Source of the DNA: Desulfovibrio sp.
GTDB lineage: Bacteria > Desulfobacterota > Desulfovibrionia > Desulfovibrionales > Desulfovibrionaceae
Reading direction: 5' to 3'
Assembly (NCBI GenBank): GCA_020217165.1
Contig: JAIWOE010000049.1
Location: 1 to 10,021, forward strand
DNA length: 10,021 nt
Of the stretch, positions 1-7,155 are shown in pieces (positions within the stretch are counted from its first letter, which is position 1; every line of letters begins with the position of its first letter). Both the position numbers and the translations under genes were made by a program. The notes under the pieces were generated by a model that saw only the letters and a list, made by a program, of their open reading frames with translations, did not search any database and had not been told where the DNA came from.

Positions 1-213
1 TGAGCCATGCGTGCCCAGCCCGGCGGCCTTCCCACCCTTTGTGCCTGCATCGCAGCCCCCCTGCCGCCTGGGATTTCTCACCCCTTAAAGAAGGGTGCCC
101 CGGCGCCGCATTCCACAATCCCGACTGATTCCCTTCGGAATTCGCCATGGTACTCATCGATAGCATTGGGATGCAGGAAGCTCAAGTGCCAGCGCCTGTC
201 TCGGCGATCAAAA
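1..213. other. Left-end region with no recognisable gene
   Basis: I see no coding region with family features on either strand here. An open frame runs through on the plus strand from base 7, but the translation before about base 214 is low in recognisable content (Pro, Ala, Ser and Cys scattered, no domain). A weak hairpin is possible at 79-97 (CACCCCTT, loop AAAG, AAGGGTG, one bulged C). No run of T follows it on either strand, so it is not a convincing terminator. No clear promoter was seen. Confidence 0.5.
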
Positions 214-498
214 GTCCCTTACCAGTTTCCGAACGTCACCGGCCTGACCGCCACAGAACTGGCGGCCCACCTGGACGTCTCAAAGCCCGTGGTTTCCAAC
301 ACCGTGCAGGCCCTGCTGCGCGAGGGGCTGCTGGAGGCGACCCCCCACGAGCGGGACCAGCGCTCCCGCAGGATCCGGCTCTCATCCGTCGGACTGGCGC
401 GCCTGAATGCCCTGCTTTCCGGGTATTACGACGTACTGCAGGAACACATGCACGGTCAGGCTCAGCAATGCAGCCGCGGGCCGGACACTTCTTCCTGA
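214..498 (+). pseudogene. MarR-type winged-helix regulator remnant
   Basis: The plus-strand translation from about base 214 shows a typical MarR-type winged helix-turn-helix. The recognition region LTATELAAHLDVSKPVVSNT is encoded at about 244-303, followed by VQALLREGLLE and the wing with DQRSRRIRLSSVGLARL. Intact MarR proteins are usually about 140-170 residues, with helices before and after the wing that form the dimer. Here the N-terminal dimerisation helix is missing, and upstream in frame there is no ATG or GTG with a ribosome site close by; a TTG at 166 is the only near candidate. The C-terminus also loses family character after YYDVLQEH and stops at 496-498 (TGA). The last 37 bases overlap the 3' end of the CheA-like gene on the other strand. 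The most likely reading is a degraded fragment. A short functional protein starting at TTG 166, or a frameshift in the upstream part, cannot be excluded. Confidence 0.5.
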
Positions 499-1583
499 AG
501 CGCATCCACATCCAGCACAAAGCCGATGTCTCCGCCCGTCAACAGGACACAGCCGCCCAGGGACGGATGCCAGGCGCAGCAGGGTGCCAGAGGTGACACG
601 GCCCCGCGGTAGCGACCGCGCACGGCGGCCACGCCCAAGGCCAGACGCGTTCCCGAGGCGGTATTCAGGATCACCGCCTGCGGCGGGGTCTTGTTCTCCA
701 GGGTCTGCCAGGCGCGGCCGTCCAGCAAGCTGGCCAGGTCCAGGAAGGGAATGGTTCCTCGATCGCAAGAGAGCACCGCATGCTGCTGCAGCATGGTGAG
801 ATCCGCGGCCCGCAGGGGCTGGAGAGCGGCAATGACCCCCATGGGCACCACGATGCGATGCGCCCCAGCCTGGAAGACCACCCCATCCAGGAACTGAAAG
901 GCCAATGGGATGCTGCACACGGCCACGGTGCCCCCATTTTGGCCGGGCTTGAGGCAGAAGGAGCCGTGCAGGGCGGCCATGGCCTCTTCGATGCGCCCAA
1001 GACCGGCACGGGGGGCAGAGGCGCCGTCTTGGCAGGTGTCCGCACCATGGCCGTCGTCACGCACTTCCACGCGTACGGCACCGTTTTGGCAACTGGCCAG
1101 CACCTCCAACCTACCCTTGGCCGGCTTGCCAGCGGCCAGCCGCTGGGCGGGGGGCTCCAGGCCGTGCTCCACGGCGCGGCGCACCAGGAGGGCCAGGGGG
1201 TCTTCCAGGGCCTCCAGCACGGCCACGTCCACGGCCAGATCCGCGCCTTCCATGTGCAGGTCCAGCTCCTTGCCGCAGCGGCGGGCCATGTCCATGGACA
1301 GGGCCTTCATCTGCCGAAACAGCTTGTTGAAGGTGGCGGCGCGGATGGCCAGGGTGATGTCCTTGAGGCGTTCCAGCAGGGCGTCCTGCTCGTTCAATGG
1401 ACGGGCCAGGGCCTGGGCCTGGCGCTGCATGGAACAGCCCTCGCCGGCCAGCCGCAGCTGCTGGTGATTGGAAAGCAGGTCCTGCAGCACATGCAGCAGG
1501 GAATCGCCCAGGGTGCGCGCCACCTTGAGATCGGCCTGCTGGCGCTCGGCAATGGTCCCTTCTTTTTGTGTATCATAGAGCAT
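462..1583 (-). CDS. CheA-like pseudokinase with CheW-like domain, no Hpt domain
   Basis: This 373-residue protein aligns by eye with the core and C-terminal parts of CheA chemotaxis histidine kinases. After a helical N-terminus (1-75) there is a dimerisation-like stretch (about 76-120, FNKLFRQMKALSMDMARRCG, then HMEGADLAVD). A GHKL ATPase domain follows: EALEDPLALLVRRAVEHGLE (125-144), AGKPAKG (151-157), and a G1 box DDGHGAD (176-182). A CheW-like domain spans about 228-365 and ends in LTGGDIGFVLDVDAL. Key residues are changed. The N-box Asn of CheA (HLVRNAxDHG) is Arg136, the F box is absent, and the G2 motif GRGVGMDVV is reduced to RAGLGRIEE. There is no phospho-accepting Hpt domain. It is therefore probably not an active kinase and may act as a scaffold or nucleotide sensor. 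The ATG at 1583 is chosen over a TTG at 1589 because GGGAG lies 7 bases upstream. It is the last gene of the run, 24 bases after the siaD-like gene. A link to the Sia switch is inferred from position only. Confidence 0.8.
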   Translation of the reverse strand: MLYDTQKEGTIAERQQADLKVARTLGDSLLHVLQDLLSNHQQLRLAGEGCSMQRQAQALARPLNEQDALLERLKDITLAIRAATFNKLFRQMKALSMDMARRCGKELDLHMEGADLAVDVAVLEALEDPLALLVRRAVEHGLEPPAQRLAAGKPAKGRLEVLASCQNGAVRVEVRDDGHGADTCQDGASAPRAGLGRIEEAMAALHGSFCLKPGQNGGTVAVCSIPLAFQFLDGVVFQAGAHRIVVPMGVIAALQPLRAADLTMLQQHAVLSCDRGTIPFLDLASLLDGRAWQTLENKTPPQAVILNTASGTRLALGVAAVRGRYRGAVSPLAPCCAWHPSLGGCVLLTGGDIGFVLDVDALQEEVSGPRLHC

Positions 1584-1590
1584 GGTCAAG

Positions 1591-1595
1591 CTCCC
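1591..1595 (-). promoter_or_regulatory. Ribosome binding site of the CheA-like gene
   Basis: GGGAG on the minus strand, 7 bases before the ATG at 1583-1581. It supports the ATG over the in-frame TTG at 1589, which lies only one base from the site. Confidence 0.6.
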
Positions 1596-1607
1596 GCGGC
1601 TGTCATG

Positions 1608-2345
1608 TCAGGGTGCATGCACCGCCACCTGGTTGCGGCCGGCAGCCTTGGCCATGTACAGGGCCTCGTCCGCCGCTTTGATGAGCCGGTCCACGGTGTC
1701 CACGCGGCCGCCGATGGTGGCCACGCCGATACTCACCGTGTACCCGATGCGATGTCCCTGCACCGCCACCGGGCACTGGGCCATGTTGCTGCGTAACCGG
1801 TCCGCCACGCCAACGGATTCTTGCAGATCCGCATCCGGTAGCAACGCGGCGAACTCTTCGCCCCCCAGGCGCGCAAACAGATCCTCCGCCCTCAGGGAGG
1901 CCTTGCCCATCACGGCAATGCTCTTGAGGACGAGATCCCCTGCATCGTGGCCATAGGTATCGTTGATGCGTTTGAAATGATCGGCATCCACCAGAAACAG
2001 GGACAACGGCGCGGCCTGGCGGGAGGCCCGGGAAAGGGCCTGGTGCGCGGCCTCCATGAATGCCCTGCGGTTGGCCAGCCCGGTGAGCATGTCCGTGGCG
2101 GCCAACCGCAGCAACTCCTCCTGCTTACGCTCCAGCGCCTCATTCAAGGTGGCGAGCTTTTGCTGCATGCGGTCGCCCATTTTCACCAGCCGCATGCTTT
2201 GCCGGAAGAGCTTCTCGTACTCCCCGAGGAGAAAGACGAACTCGTCGCGCATGCAGCAGTCTTCGTGGTCGGCCCGCTCCAGGTAGGTTCGACACCGCGC
2301 GATGACCCGTTCCTCCTCATGGAAGCCGAGGGCGAAGGCATTCAT
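1608..2345 (-). CDS. siaD: SiaD-like diguanylate cyclase (GGEEF, I-site intact)
   Basis: This 245-residue cytoplasmic protein makes c-di-GMP from two GTP. Residues 1-83 are helical with no sensor domain, probably a stalk or coiled coil (EYEKLFRQSMRLVKMGDRMQ, LNEALERKQEELLRL). The GGDEF domain begins at DMLTGLANRR (85-94). The active site GGEEF is at 161-165. RAED (152-155) lies five residues before it, matching the RxxD product-inhibition site, so both catalysis and feedback inhibition look intact. Length and layout match SiaD of Pseudomonas aeruginosa, where SiaC binds the N-terminal stalk and promotes active dimers. The ATG at 2345 is chosen because it follows the siaC stop by only 2 bases; a longer frame to 2417 would run back into siaC. 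A GGAG lies about 10 bases upstream, inside siaC. Cyclase identity is near certain; the SiaD role rests on its place after siaB and siaC. Confidence 0.93.
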   Translation of the reverse strand: MNAFALGFHEEERVIARCRTYLERADHEDCCMRDEFVFLLGEYEKLFRQSMRLVKMGDRMQQKLATLNEALERKQEELLRLAATDMLTGLANRRAFMEAAHQALSRASRQAAPLSLFLVDADHFKRINDTYGHDAGDLVLKSIAVMGKASLRAEDLFARLGGEEFAALLPDADLQESVGVADRLRSNMAQCPVAVQGHRIGYTVSIGVATIGGRVDTVDRLIKAADEALYMAKAAGRNQVAVHAP

Positions 2346-2347
2346 AG

Positions 2348-2734
2348 TTATGCGTCTCCGTACGATTGCAACTCGAAACGCAGGAATTGGGTTTCTTCCT
2401 TGAATTCTTCTCCGCATTCCTGCGCGATTTCATTTTCCTCGTGATACCGCCACACCACTTGCACCTGGCGGCCGCCTGCGGCGGCTTCTTCCAGCATGTC
2501 GAGCAGATTCATGAGGATCTTGGAACTGGAGCTGTTAAAGTACACAATGTCCATGGTCAGGTGCAGCGGTGTTGTTTCCGTCTCCAGAAACTCCCGTATC
2601 CACTGCAACACCGGTTCATAGAACTTGACGGCATGTTCCGGATACGACTCCCCGCGGATGGATAAGGCGCCCTCCGCAACACGGAAGTCAATGGCCGGGC
2701 TGGATTTGGTGGCCTTGATGATCAGGTCCTGCAT
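2348..2734 (-). CDS. siaC: SiaC-like phospho-switch protein (DUF1987)
   Basis: This 128-residue protein closely fits the SiaC/DUF1987 family, whose members are about 125 residues. The family pattern is clear: SSPAIDF near the N-terminus, LSIRGESYPEH (24-34), FYEPVLQWIREFL (38-50), then LTMDIVYFNSSSSK (59-72) and LLDMLEEAAAGGRQVQVVWRY. In Pseudomonas aeruginosa, SiaC is phosphorylated on Thr68 by SiaB and dephosphorylated by SiaA, and the unphosphorylated form binds and activates the cyclase SiaD. Here the matching position is Ser68 in YFNSSSSK, so phosphorylation on serine is expected; Ser69-71 are alternatives. The start at 2734 follows the siaB stop by 4 bases and has GGTGGGG 7 bases upstream. 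Its place between siaB and siaD is the family's usual order. Confidence 0.93.
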   Translation of the reverse strand: MQDLIIKATKSSPAIDFRVAEGALSIRGESYPEHAVKFYEPVLQWIREFLETETTPLHLTMDIVYFNSSSSKILMNLLDMLEEAAAGGRQVQVVWRYHEENEIAQECGEEFKEETQFLRFELQSYGDA

Positions 2735-2738
2735 GGAT

Positions 2739-3335
2739 TTACCCCACCGCCTTCACGGAAAAAAAAGACAACCCTTCGGCGATGTCTGCAATGCAGTAAT
2801 CCAGGGGCCGGCTTGCCTTGCGGGCCATTTCCAGAAAACCCAGGCCCGCGCCCTTGCTGTCTTCCGACGTGGGTTCCTGGCGGCGCATTTCCTTGTACAG
2901 GGCCTTGAGCTCCTCCCTGGACATGGTGCGCATGGAGTCCAGGCGCTCGGCCAGCATGCGGCCCTTTTCCTGCTGGATGTAGTTGCCGCACAACACAAAG
3001 AATCGCCGGTCCGCCTCGCGCTCCCGACCCACCACCACCACACCATGGCGCATCTCCTCCACCCCGCGCTGTTCCCGCGGGGGCATGGTTTCCGCCGAGT
3101 AGTGCAATATATTCTGCATCTGCTCGATGAAGATGGCGAAGATGTTCCGCGTCACGGTCATGCCGGCTTCTTCCACGGCCATGCGTTGCTTGAGCAGATC
3201 CCCGATGCCTTCCACCAGGGACTGGCTGGTGGGCCCGCTGTAGCAAAAGAGGATGCCTTCGCGTTTCAAGGATTCATAAAACTCGTGCAGATCCTGCAGC
3301 ACGGCGGGAAACGTTGCAATGCACGTCTGATTCAT
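2739..3335 (-). CDS. siaB: SiaB-like GHKL-fold kinase of SiaC
   Basis: This 198-residue cytoplasmic protein matches the SiaB (DUF6272) family. Visible family features are FYESLKREGILFCYSGPTSQ (19-38), then LVEGIGDLLKQRM (40-52). An N-box-like helix FIEQMQNILHYS (69-80) carries Glu71 and Asn75. A glycine motif KGAGLGFLEMARKA (161-174) resembles the ATP lid of GHKL kinases. In Pseudomonas aeruginosa, SiaB uses ATP to phosphorylate SiaC and so switches SiaD off. The frame stays open upstream to 3821, but that part lies inside feoB in another frame and has no family content. The ATG at 3335 is chosen because GGAG lies 6 bases before it and because the SiaB match begins just after it. It lies 14 bases after the feoB stop. 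Unlike the known sia order, feoB sits between this gene and the phosphatase gene. Confidence 0.88.
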   Translation of the reverse strand: MNQTCIATFPAVLQDLHEFYESLKREGILFCYSGPTSQSLVEGIGDLLKQRMAVEEAGMTVTRNIFAIFIEQMQNILHYSAETMPPREQRGVEEMRHGVVVVGREREADRRFFVLCGNYIQQEKGRMLAERLDSMRTMSREELKALYKEMRRQEPTSEDSKGAGLGFLEMARKASRPLDYCIADIAEGLSFFSVKAVG

Positions 3336-3341
3336 TCCTGA

Positions 3342-3345
3342 CTCC
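3342..3345 (-). promoter_or_regulatory. Ribosome binding site of the SiaB-like gene
   Basis: GGAG on the minus strand, 6 bases before the ATG at 3335-3333, in the 14-base gap after the feoB stop. It fixes the start and rules out the longer open frame reaching 3821. Confidence 0.65.
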
Positions 3346-3349
3346 ACAT

Positions 3350-5917
3350 TTAACGAGATTGTGGGACAATGCGTTGATGGCGCAGGGAGTCGCCAATGGC
3401 CTCCACCGGCGAACGGCTGGCAAACAGTCCCAGGCCCAGGGCAATGCAAAGCATGAGCACATAAAACACCTGCATCATGGCAAACCCGGTCACGCCTAGG
3501 GCAGTGCCCAGGGTAAAGATGGCGCTGGCCACCACAATGCCCACGGCCGAGGGGAACAGGATGGCAAAGAGCATCCATTTGTACGAGCCCGTCTGCACCT
3601 TGACCATGATGGTGGCTGCAAAACACGGCGGATACAGGGCAAAGAACACGATGAGGGCCAGGGCGTGCAGGGGAGTCATGCCGGATTCGGCGCTCTGGGC
3701 GCCCATGCGGGCCTCCAGGGTGCCGCCTTCGTCCGCCCCCTGCTGGAAGAGCACCCCCAGGGTGGCCACGCTGGATTCCCGGGCCGCGAAGGAACTGATG
3801 AGGGCAATGTTGATTTTCCAATTGAACCCGGCAAACTGCGTCACCGGCTCCAGGGCCCGGCCCAGGCGGCCGAAGAAGGAGTTCTCGATGCGCTGGTCCT
3901 TGATAGCCCGTTGCGTTTCCTTGCGTGTGTTCATCAGCTGCGCCACGGCCGTGCCCACGATGCGCTCCCCCGGCTCCTTTTTGCCCGGCTTAAGGAAGCT
4001 GAAAAAGATCGGGTGCTGCCGTTCGTAATCGGCCATCACCTTGTCCATGCCACTGCCGGCGTTAAGCCGGGCAGCGGTGAAACGGTTAGAAAAATTCATG
4101 AGTTCAAGCACGTTCTGCCTTTCTGCCAACATGGGGGCAAATTCCGTCTCCCGCACAGCCTGCTGGAAGGTGTCGTAGGCCTGCTCCATGGTCTGCTCGT
4201 GAGTGGCCATCACCGCATCAGGCAGGTTGGGGAACTGCAGCAGGGCAAACACGCAGACACTCACGGCCAGCACGATGGTGCCCACTTTCTGGATGTACTC
4301 CCAGGTACGTTGCAGGGTTCGCGTGGCCACGCCGCGCACCGTGGGCAGGTGGTAGGTGGGCATTTCCATCACAAAGGGCGCGCTTTCCCTGGAGCGCAGG
4401 ATGGTATGCGTGAGAATCCAGGCGATGATGAGGGCCATGAGGATGGTGACCGTGGAAATGAAGAACAGGGCGTAGCTTTTCTCTCCGGGAAAGAAGATGT
4501 TCACCAGCAGGGTGTACAGGGGCACCTTGGCCAGGCAGTTCATATACGGCACGGTGAGGATGGTGGCCATGCGGGACCGCTCGTCGGGAATGCCCTTGGT
4601 GGCCATGATGCCCGGCACCGAGCAGCCCCCGGCAAAGACCCCGCCCAGGATGAAAGGCAAGGTGCTCTGCCCGTGCAGGCCGAACCGCTGGAAGATGCGG
4701 TCCAGAATGAAGGCGATGCGCGCCATGTAGCCCGAATCTTCCAGCATGGCGATGAGGGCGAACAGGATGAAAAAGATGGGCAGGTAATTGAGCAGGGTGT
4801 TGGCGCTGTCCACGCACCAGAGCACCAGGGAACGCAACAGGCCGTCTTCCACCAGGCCCGGGATGGGCAGCAGGTCGCCCACAATGCCCCGCAGGGAGGC
4901 GAGATACGGCCAGGTGTACTTGGTCAGCTCATATCCCTGTACGATGGAGACCTGATAAATGCAGTACACCGTGAGCACCAGGAACACCGGAGCCAGGATG
5001 CGATTGAGCAGCACGCGGTCGATGCGTTCCGAAAGCGTGGTTTTGCGTCCCGCCGGCCGGTTGATGCATTGCTGCACGATCTCCTGGGCTCGGGCGTGGC
5101 GGCAGGCGAGGATGTGATCCGCAATGGACAGCTGCGCCGCCTGCTCGAACATGGTGGCGGCCTGCTCCACCTGGTGCAGGATGGCCTCGGCATCCGGATG
5201 ATTCTCCCGCACCAGGTCGCGCACCATTTCATCCTGTTCCAGAAGCTTCACGGCCATCCAGCGCAGGGGGTAGGCGGCATCCAGCCGGGAATTCTGCCGC
5301 AGGGCCTGCTCCAGGACCATCACCGTCTCTTCCAGCGGACCGTACTCCAGGGGATTCCTCGTCCGTGTCTGTCCGTGCACGCCAGCCCGGGAGACCGCAT
5401 CCATCAGCTCCTTGCGGCCCACATTCTTGCGGCCCACCAGGGGCACGACCGGCACCTCCAGGATGGAGATGAGCTGATCTACATCGATGTACATGCCGTG
5501 GGCCTTGGCCACATCCATCATGTTCAGGCCCAGCACCATGGGGCGGTTCAGCTCCAGCAGCTGCAGGGTAAGCATGAGACTGCGGGACAGGTTGGACGCA
5601 TCCACAATGTTGGCGATGCAGTCCGGCTTGTCCTGCAGTAAAAAATCCCTGGCCACCCGTTCTTCCAGGGAAAAGGACGTGAGGCTGTACGTGCCCGGCA
5701 GGTCCACCACCTCCACGCGCATTTCGCCATCCCGGTACCGGCCGGACTTCTTTTCCACGGTCACGCCGGGATAGTTGGCCACATACTGGCTGGCGCCGGT
5801 GAGCATGTTGAACACCGTGGATTTGCCGGCATTCTGCTGCCCTGCCAGGGCCACCAGCAGATAGTTCTTCACGGCGTGTCCTGCGGTGGACGCCGCATCG
5901 TCAATTCTGGAATTCAT
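3350..5917 (-). CDS. feoB: FeoB ferrous iron transporter with a long extra insertion
   Basis: This 855-residue inner-membrane protein imports Fe2+. The N-terminal G domain shows G1 GQQNAGKST (26-34), G2 YPGVTVE (49-55), G3 DLPGTYSL (72-79) and G4 NMMD (132-135). A helical linker follows to about 300. The membrane part has the two FeoB core repeats: GGCSVPGIMATK (430-441) with Cys432, PYMNCLAKVPLY with Cys461, AARESSVATLGVLF (711-724), and FALYPPCFAATIMVKVQTGS (759-778) with Cys765. Oddities are a soluble, charged segment at about 566-680 between membrane helices, where typical FeoB has a short linker, and a G1 loop with Gln-Gln where Pro-Asn is usual. FeoA is not fused and is not seen in the window. 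The ATG at 5917 overlaps the stop of the upstream phosphatase gene as ATGA, with GGGAGAGG just upstream, so translation is probably coupled. FeoB is usually 700-800 residues; the insertion explains the extra length. Placement inside the sia cluster suggests shared control. Confidence 0.95.
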   Translation of the reverse strand: MNSRIDDAASTAGHAVKNYLLVALAGQQNAGKSTVFNMLTGASQYVANYPGVTVEKKSGRYRDGEMRVEVVDLPGTYSLTSFSLEERVARDFLLQDKPDCIANIVDASNLSRSLMLTLQLLELNRPMVLGLNMMDVAKAHGMYIDVDQLISILEVPVVPLVGRKNVGRKELMDAVSRAGVHGQTRTRNPLEYGPLEETVMVLEQALRQNSRLDAAYPLRWMAVKLLEQDEMVRDLVRENHPDAEAILHQVEQAATMFEQAAQLSIADHILACRHARAQEIVQQCINRPAGRKTTLSERIDRVLLNRILAPVFLVLTVYCIYQVSIVQGYELTKYTWPYLASLRGIVGDLLPIPGLVEDGLLRSLVLWCVDSANTLLNYLPIFFILFALIAMLEDSGYMARIAFILDRIFQRFGLHGQSTLPFILGGVFAGGCSVPGIMATKGIPDERSRMATILTVPYMNCLAKVPLYTLLVNIFFPGEKSYALFFISTVTILMALIIAWILTHTILRSRESAPFVMEMPTYHLPTVRGVATRTLQRTWEYIQKVGTIVLAVSVCVFALLQFPNLPDAVMATHEQTMEQAYDTFQQAVRETEFAPMLAERQNVLELMNFSNRFTAARLNAGSGMDKVMADYERQHPIFFSFLKPGKKEPGERIVGTAVAQLMNTRKETQRAIKDQRIENSFFGRLGRALEPVTQFAGFNWKINIALISSFAARESSVATLGVLFQQGADEGGTLEARMGAQSAESGMTPLHALALIVFFALYPPCFAATIMVKVQTGSYKWMLFAILFPSAVGIVVASAIFTLGTALGVTGFAMMQVFYVLMLCIALGLGLFASRSPVEAIGDSLRHQRIVPQSR

Positions 5918-7152
5918 GCCCTCTCCCTTCTGACACGTCCGGGGGCAAAGCCCAGGACAGTGACATCGTCGCGCCGCACCTGAACGCCCCGATGTGTTTC
6001 AAAGAGCTCCCACAGGCCAGTCTGCAACGCCTTGAACGGGTGCTCGCCATGATTGAACGAATCGCCATGTGCCGATAATTCGGTAATCAGTTTGAGGAAA
6101 CGTTTTTTGCCAAAAGGCAATCGCTTCTCCCCGCCAACCTGATCGAATAATCCATCCGTGGCCAGGTGCACCCCGGCCACGCCGTCCAGGGACACGCACT
6201 GTTCAGCGTACGTATGCTCCAGGGGCGTTTCGCGGTAGCCAATGCCCATTTTTTCCGCCTTGAGTTCCACCGGTTCGCCATCCCGCACCAGGAACGCGCT
6301 GATGCCTGCCCCGGCAAAACACAATGTTTCTGCAGCATTGGGCATCCAGCACAACCCCATTTCCAGGCCGTCATTGGAACGCTTGCTCAAGGCGGTTTCG
6401 GTGCCGTCCTGGCCCAGGAAGGTCTTGAGCCGGCGATTGAGGGAGGCCAACACCAGGCCCGGCCGGCCCTCCACACTGGCGCTGTCCATGGCGTCCAGCA
6501 TGCTGTGAACAATGAGGGTGATGAACGCCCCAGGCACTCCGTGGCCGGTGCAATCGAACACCCCCACGAACACGCCCCCCGGGGTGCGGCGCAGCCAGTA
6601 GGAGTCACCCCCCACTACCTCGCGCGGCTTCCACAGGATGTAGCCGTCGGCCACGTAGTCCCGCAGGCGCTGGGCCGGTGCCTGCATCTGATGCTGAATG
6701 GCGCTGGCGTATTCGATGCTGTCCATCACCTGGCGCTGGGCCTCCTCCAGTTCCGACAACATGCCGGCGATGCGGTGTTCGCGGTCCAGCAGGGAGCGGC
6801 CCATCCAGTACATGTTCCGCTTGAGGCGGATGAAGTCGTTCTCCCCGCCCTTTTCCGGCGGCAGGGACAACTCCTGCAACCCCTTGCCTTCCTGCAGGCT
6901 GCGGCAGAAGTTATTGCACAGGGTGATGTTGCGCAGGGCCAGGATCTCTTCCAGAAACTTGCTCACGGGGATGCACAGGAGAACCCACGCCGCCAGGTAC
7001 ATCACCAGGCCGGCGGTGACCGATTCCACCGGGGAGGTTTCCAACTGCACCAATACCACCAGAGCAGGAATGAATACGCTTATCAATACCAGGGTGCGGA
7101 CCTGCATGCGGATGCCCAGGTCAGACAGCCAATCTAATATGTTACGCCACAT
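5914..7152 (-). CDS. siaA: SiaA-like membrane PP2C phosphatase lacking the periplasmic sensor
   Basis: This 412-residue protein has two membrane helices (about 21-37 and 45-63) joined by only about eight residues. A cytoplasmic linker and helix follow (ELEEAQRQVMDSIEYASAIQ, 134-153), leading into a SpoIIE/PP2C phosphatase domain. Metal-site motifs are present: REVVGGDSYW (177-186), VFDCTGHGVPGAF (198-210), ATDGLFDQ (331-338) and RRDDVTVLGF (393-402). In Pseudomonas aeruginosa, SiaA removes phosphate from SiaC and so activates SiaD. That protein is longer (over 600 residues) and carries a large periplasmic sensor domain that is absent here, so the input signal must differ. The ATG at 7152 has GGGAGGGA 9 bases upstream and lies 3 bases after the ATPase stop. 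The 3' end overlaps feoB by four bases. Phosphatase identity is firm. The SiaA assignment rests on siaB, siaC and siaD downstream; it could be another SpoIIE-type phosphatase. Confidence 0.87.
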   Translation of the reverse strand: MWRNILDWLSDLGIRMQVRTLVLISVFIPALVVLVQLETSPVESVTAGLVMYLAAWVLLCIPVSKFLEEILALRNITLCNNFCRSLQEGKGLQELSLPPEKGGENDFIRLKRNMYWMGRSLLDREHRIAGMLSELEEAQRQVMDSIEYASAIQHQMQAPAQRLRDYVADGYILWKPREVVGGDSYWLRRTPGGVFVGVFDCTGHGVPGAFITLIVHSMLDAMDSASVEGRPGLVLASLNRRLKTFLGQDGTETALSKRSNDGLEMGLCWMPNAAETLCFAGAGISAFLVRDGEPVELKAEKMGIGYRETPLEHTYAEQCVSLDGVAGVHLATDGLFDQVGGEKRLPFGKKRFLKLITELSAHGDSFNHGEHPFKALQTGLWELFETHRGVQVRRDDVTVLGFAPGRVRRERA

Positions 7153-7155
7153 ACA

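Noticed and set aside
79..97. Hairpin CACCCCTT-AAAG-AAGGGTG as an operon terminator
   Set aside because: It has a bulged base, no T-run on either strand, and lies over 360 bases past the last stop codon.
780..1796. Plus-strand open frame opposite the CheA-like gene
   Set aside because: It crosses the junction of two convincing minus-strand genes and shows only antisense-type composition.
3336..3821. Upstream extension of the SiaB-like frame into feoB, giving a 360-residue protein
   Set aside because: The extra part overlaps feoB in another frame and has no domain content. The GGAG-preceded ATG at 3335 fits the family length.
3665..5641. Long plus-strand open frame opposite feoB
   Set aside because: The translation is rich in His, Gln and Gly as expected from antisense of GC-rich membrane protein codons, with no family motif. 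feoB on the other strand is unambiguous.
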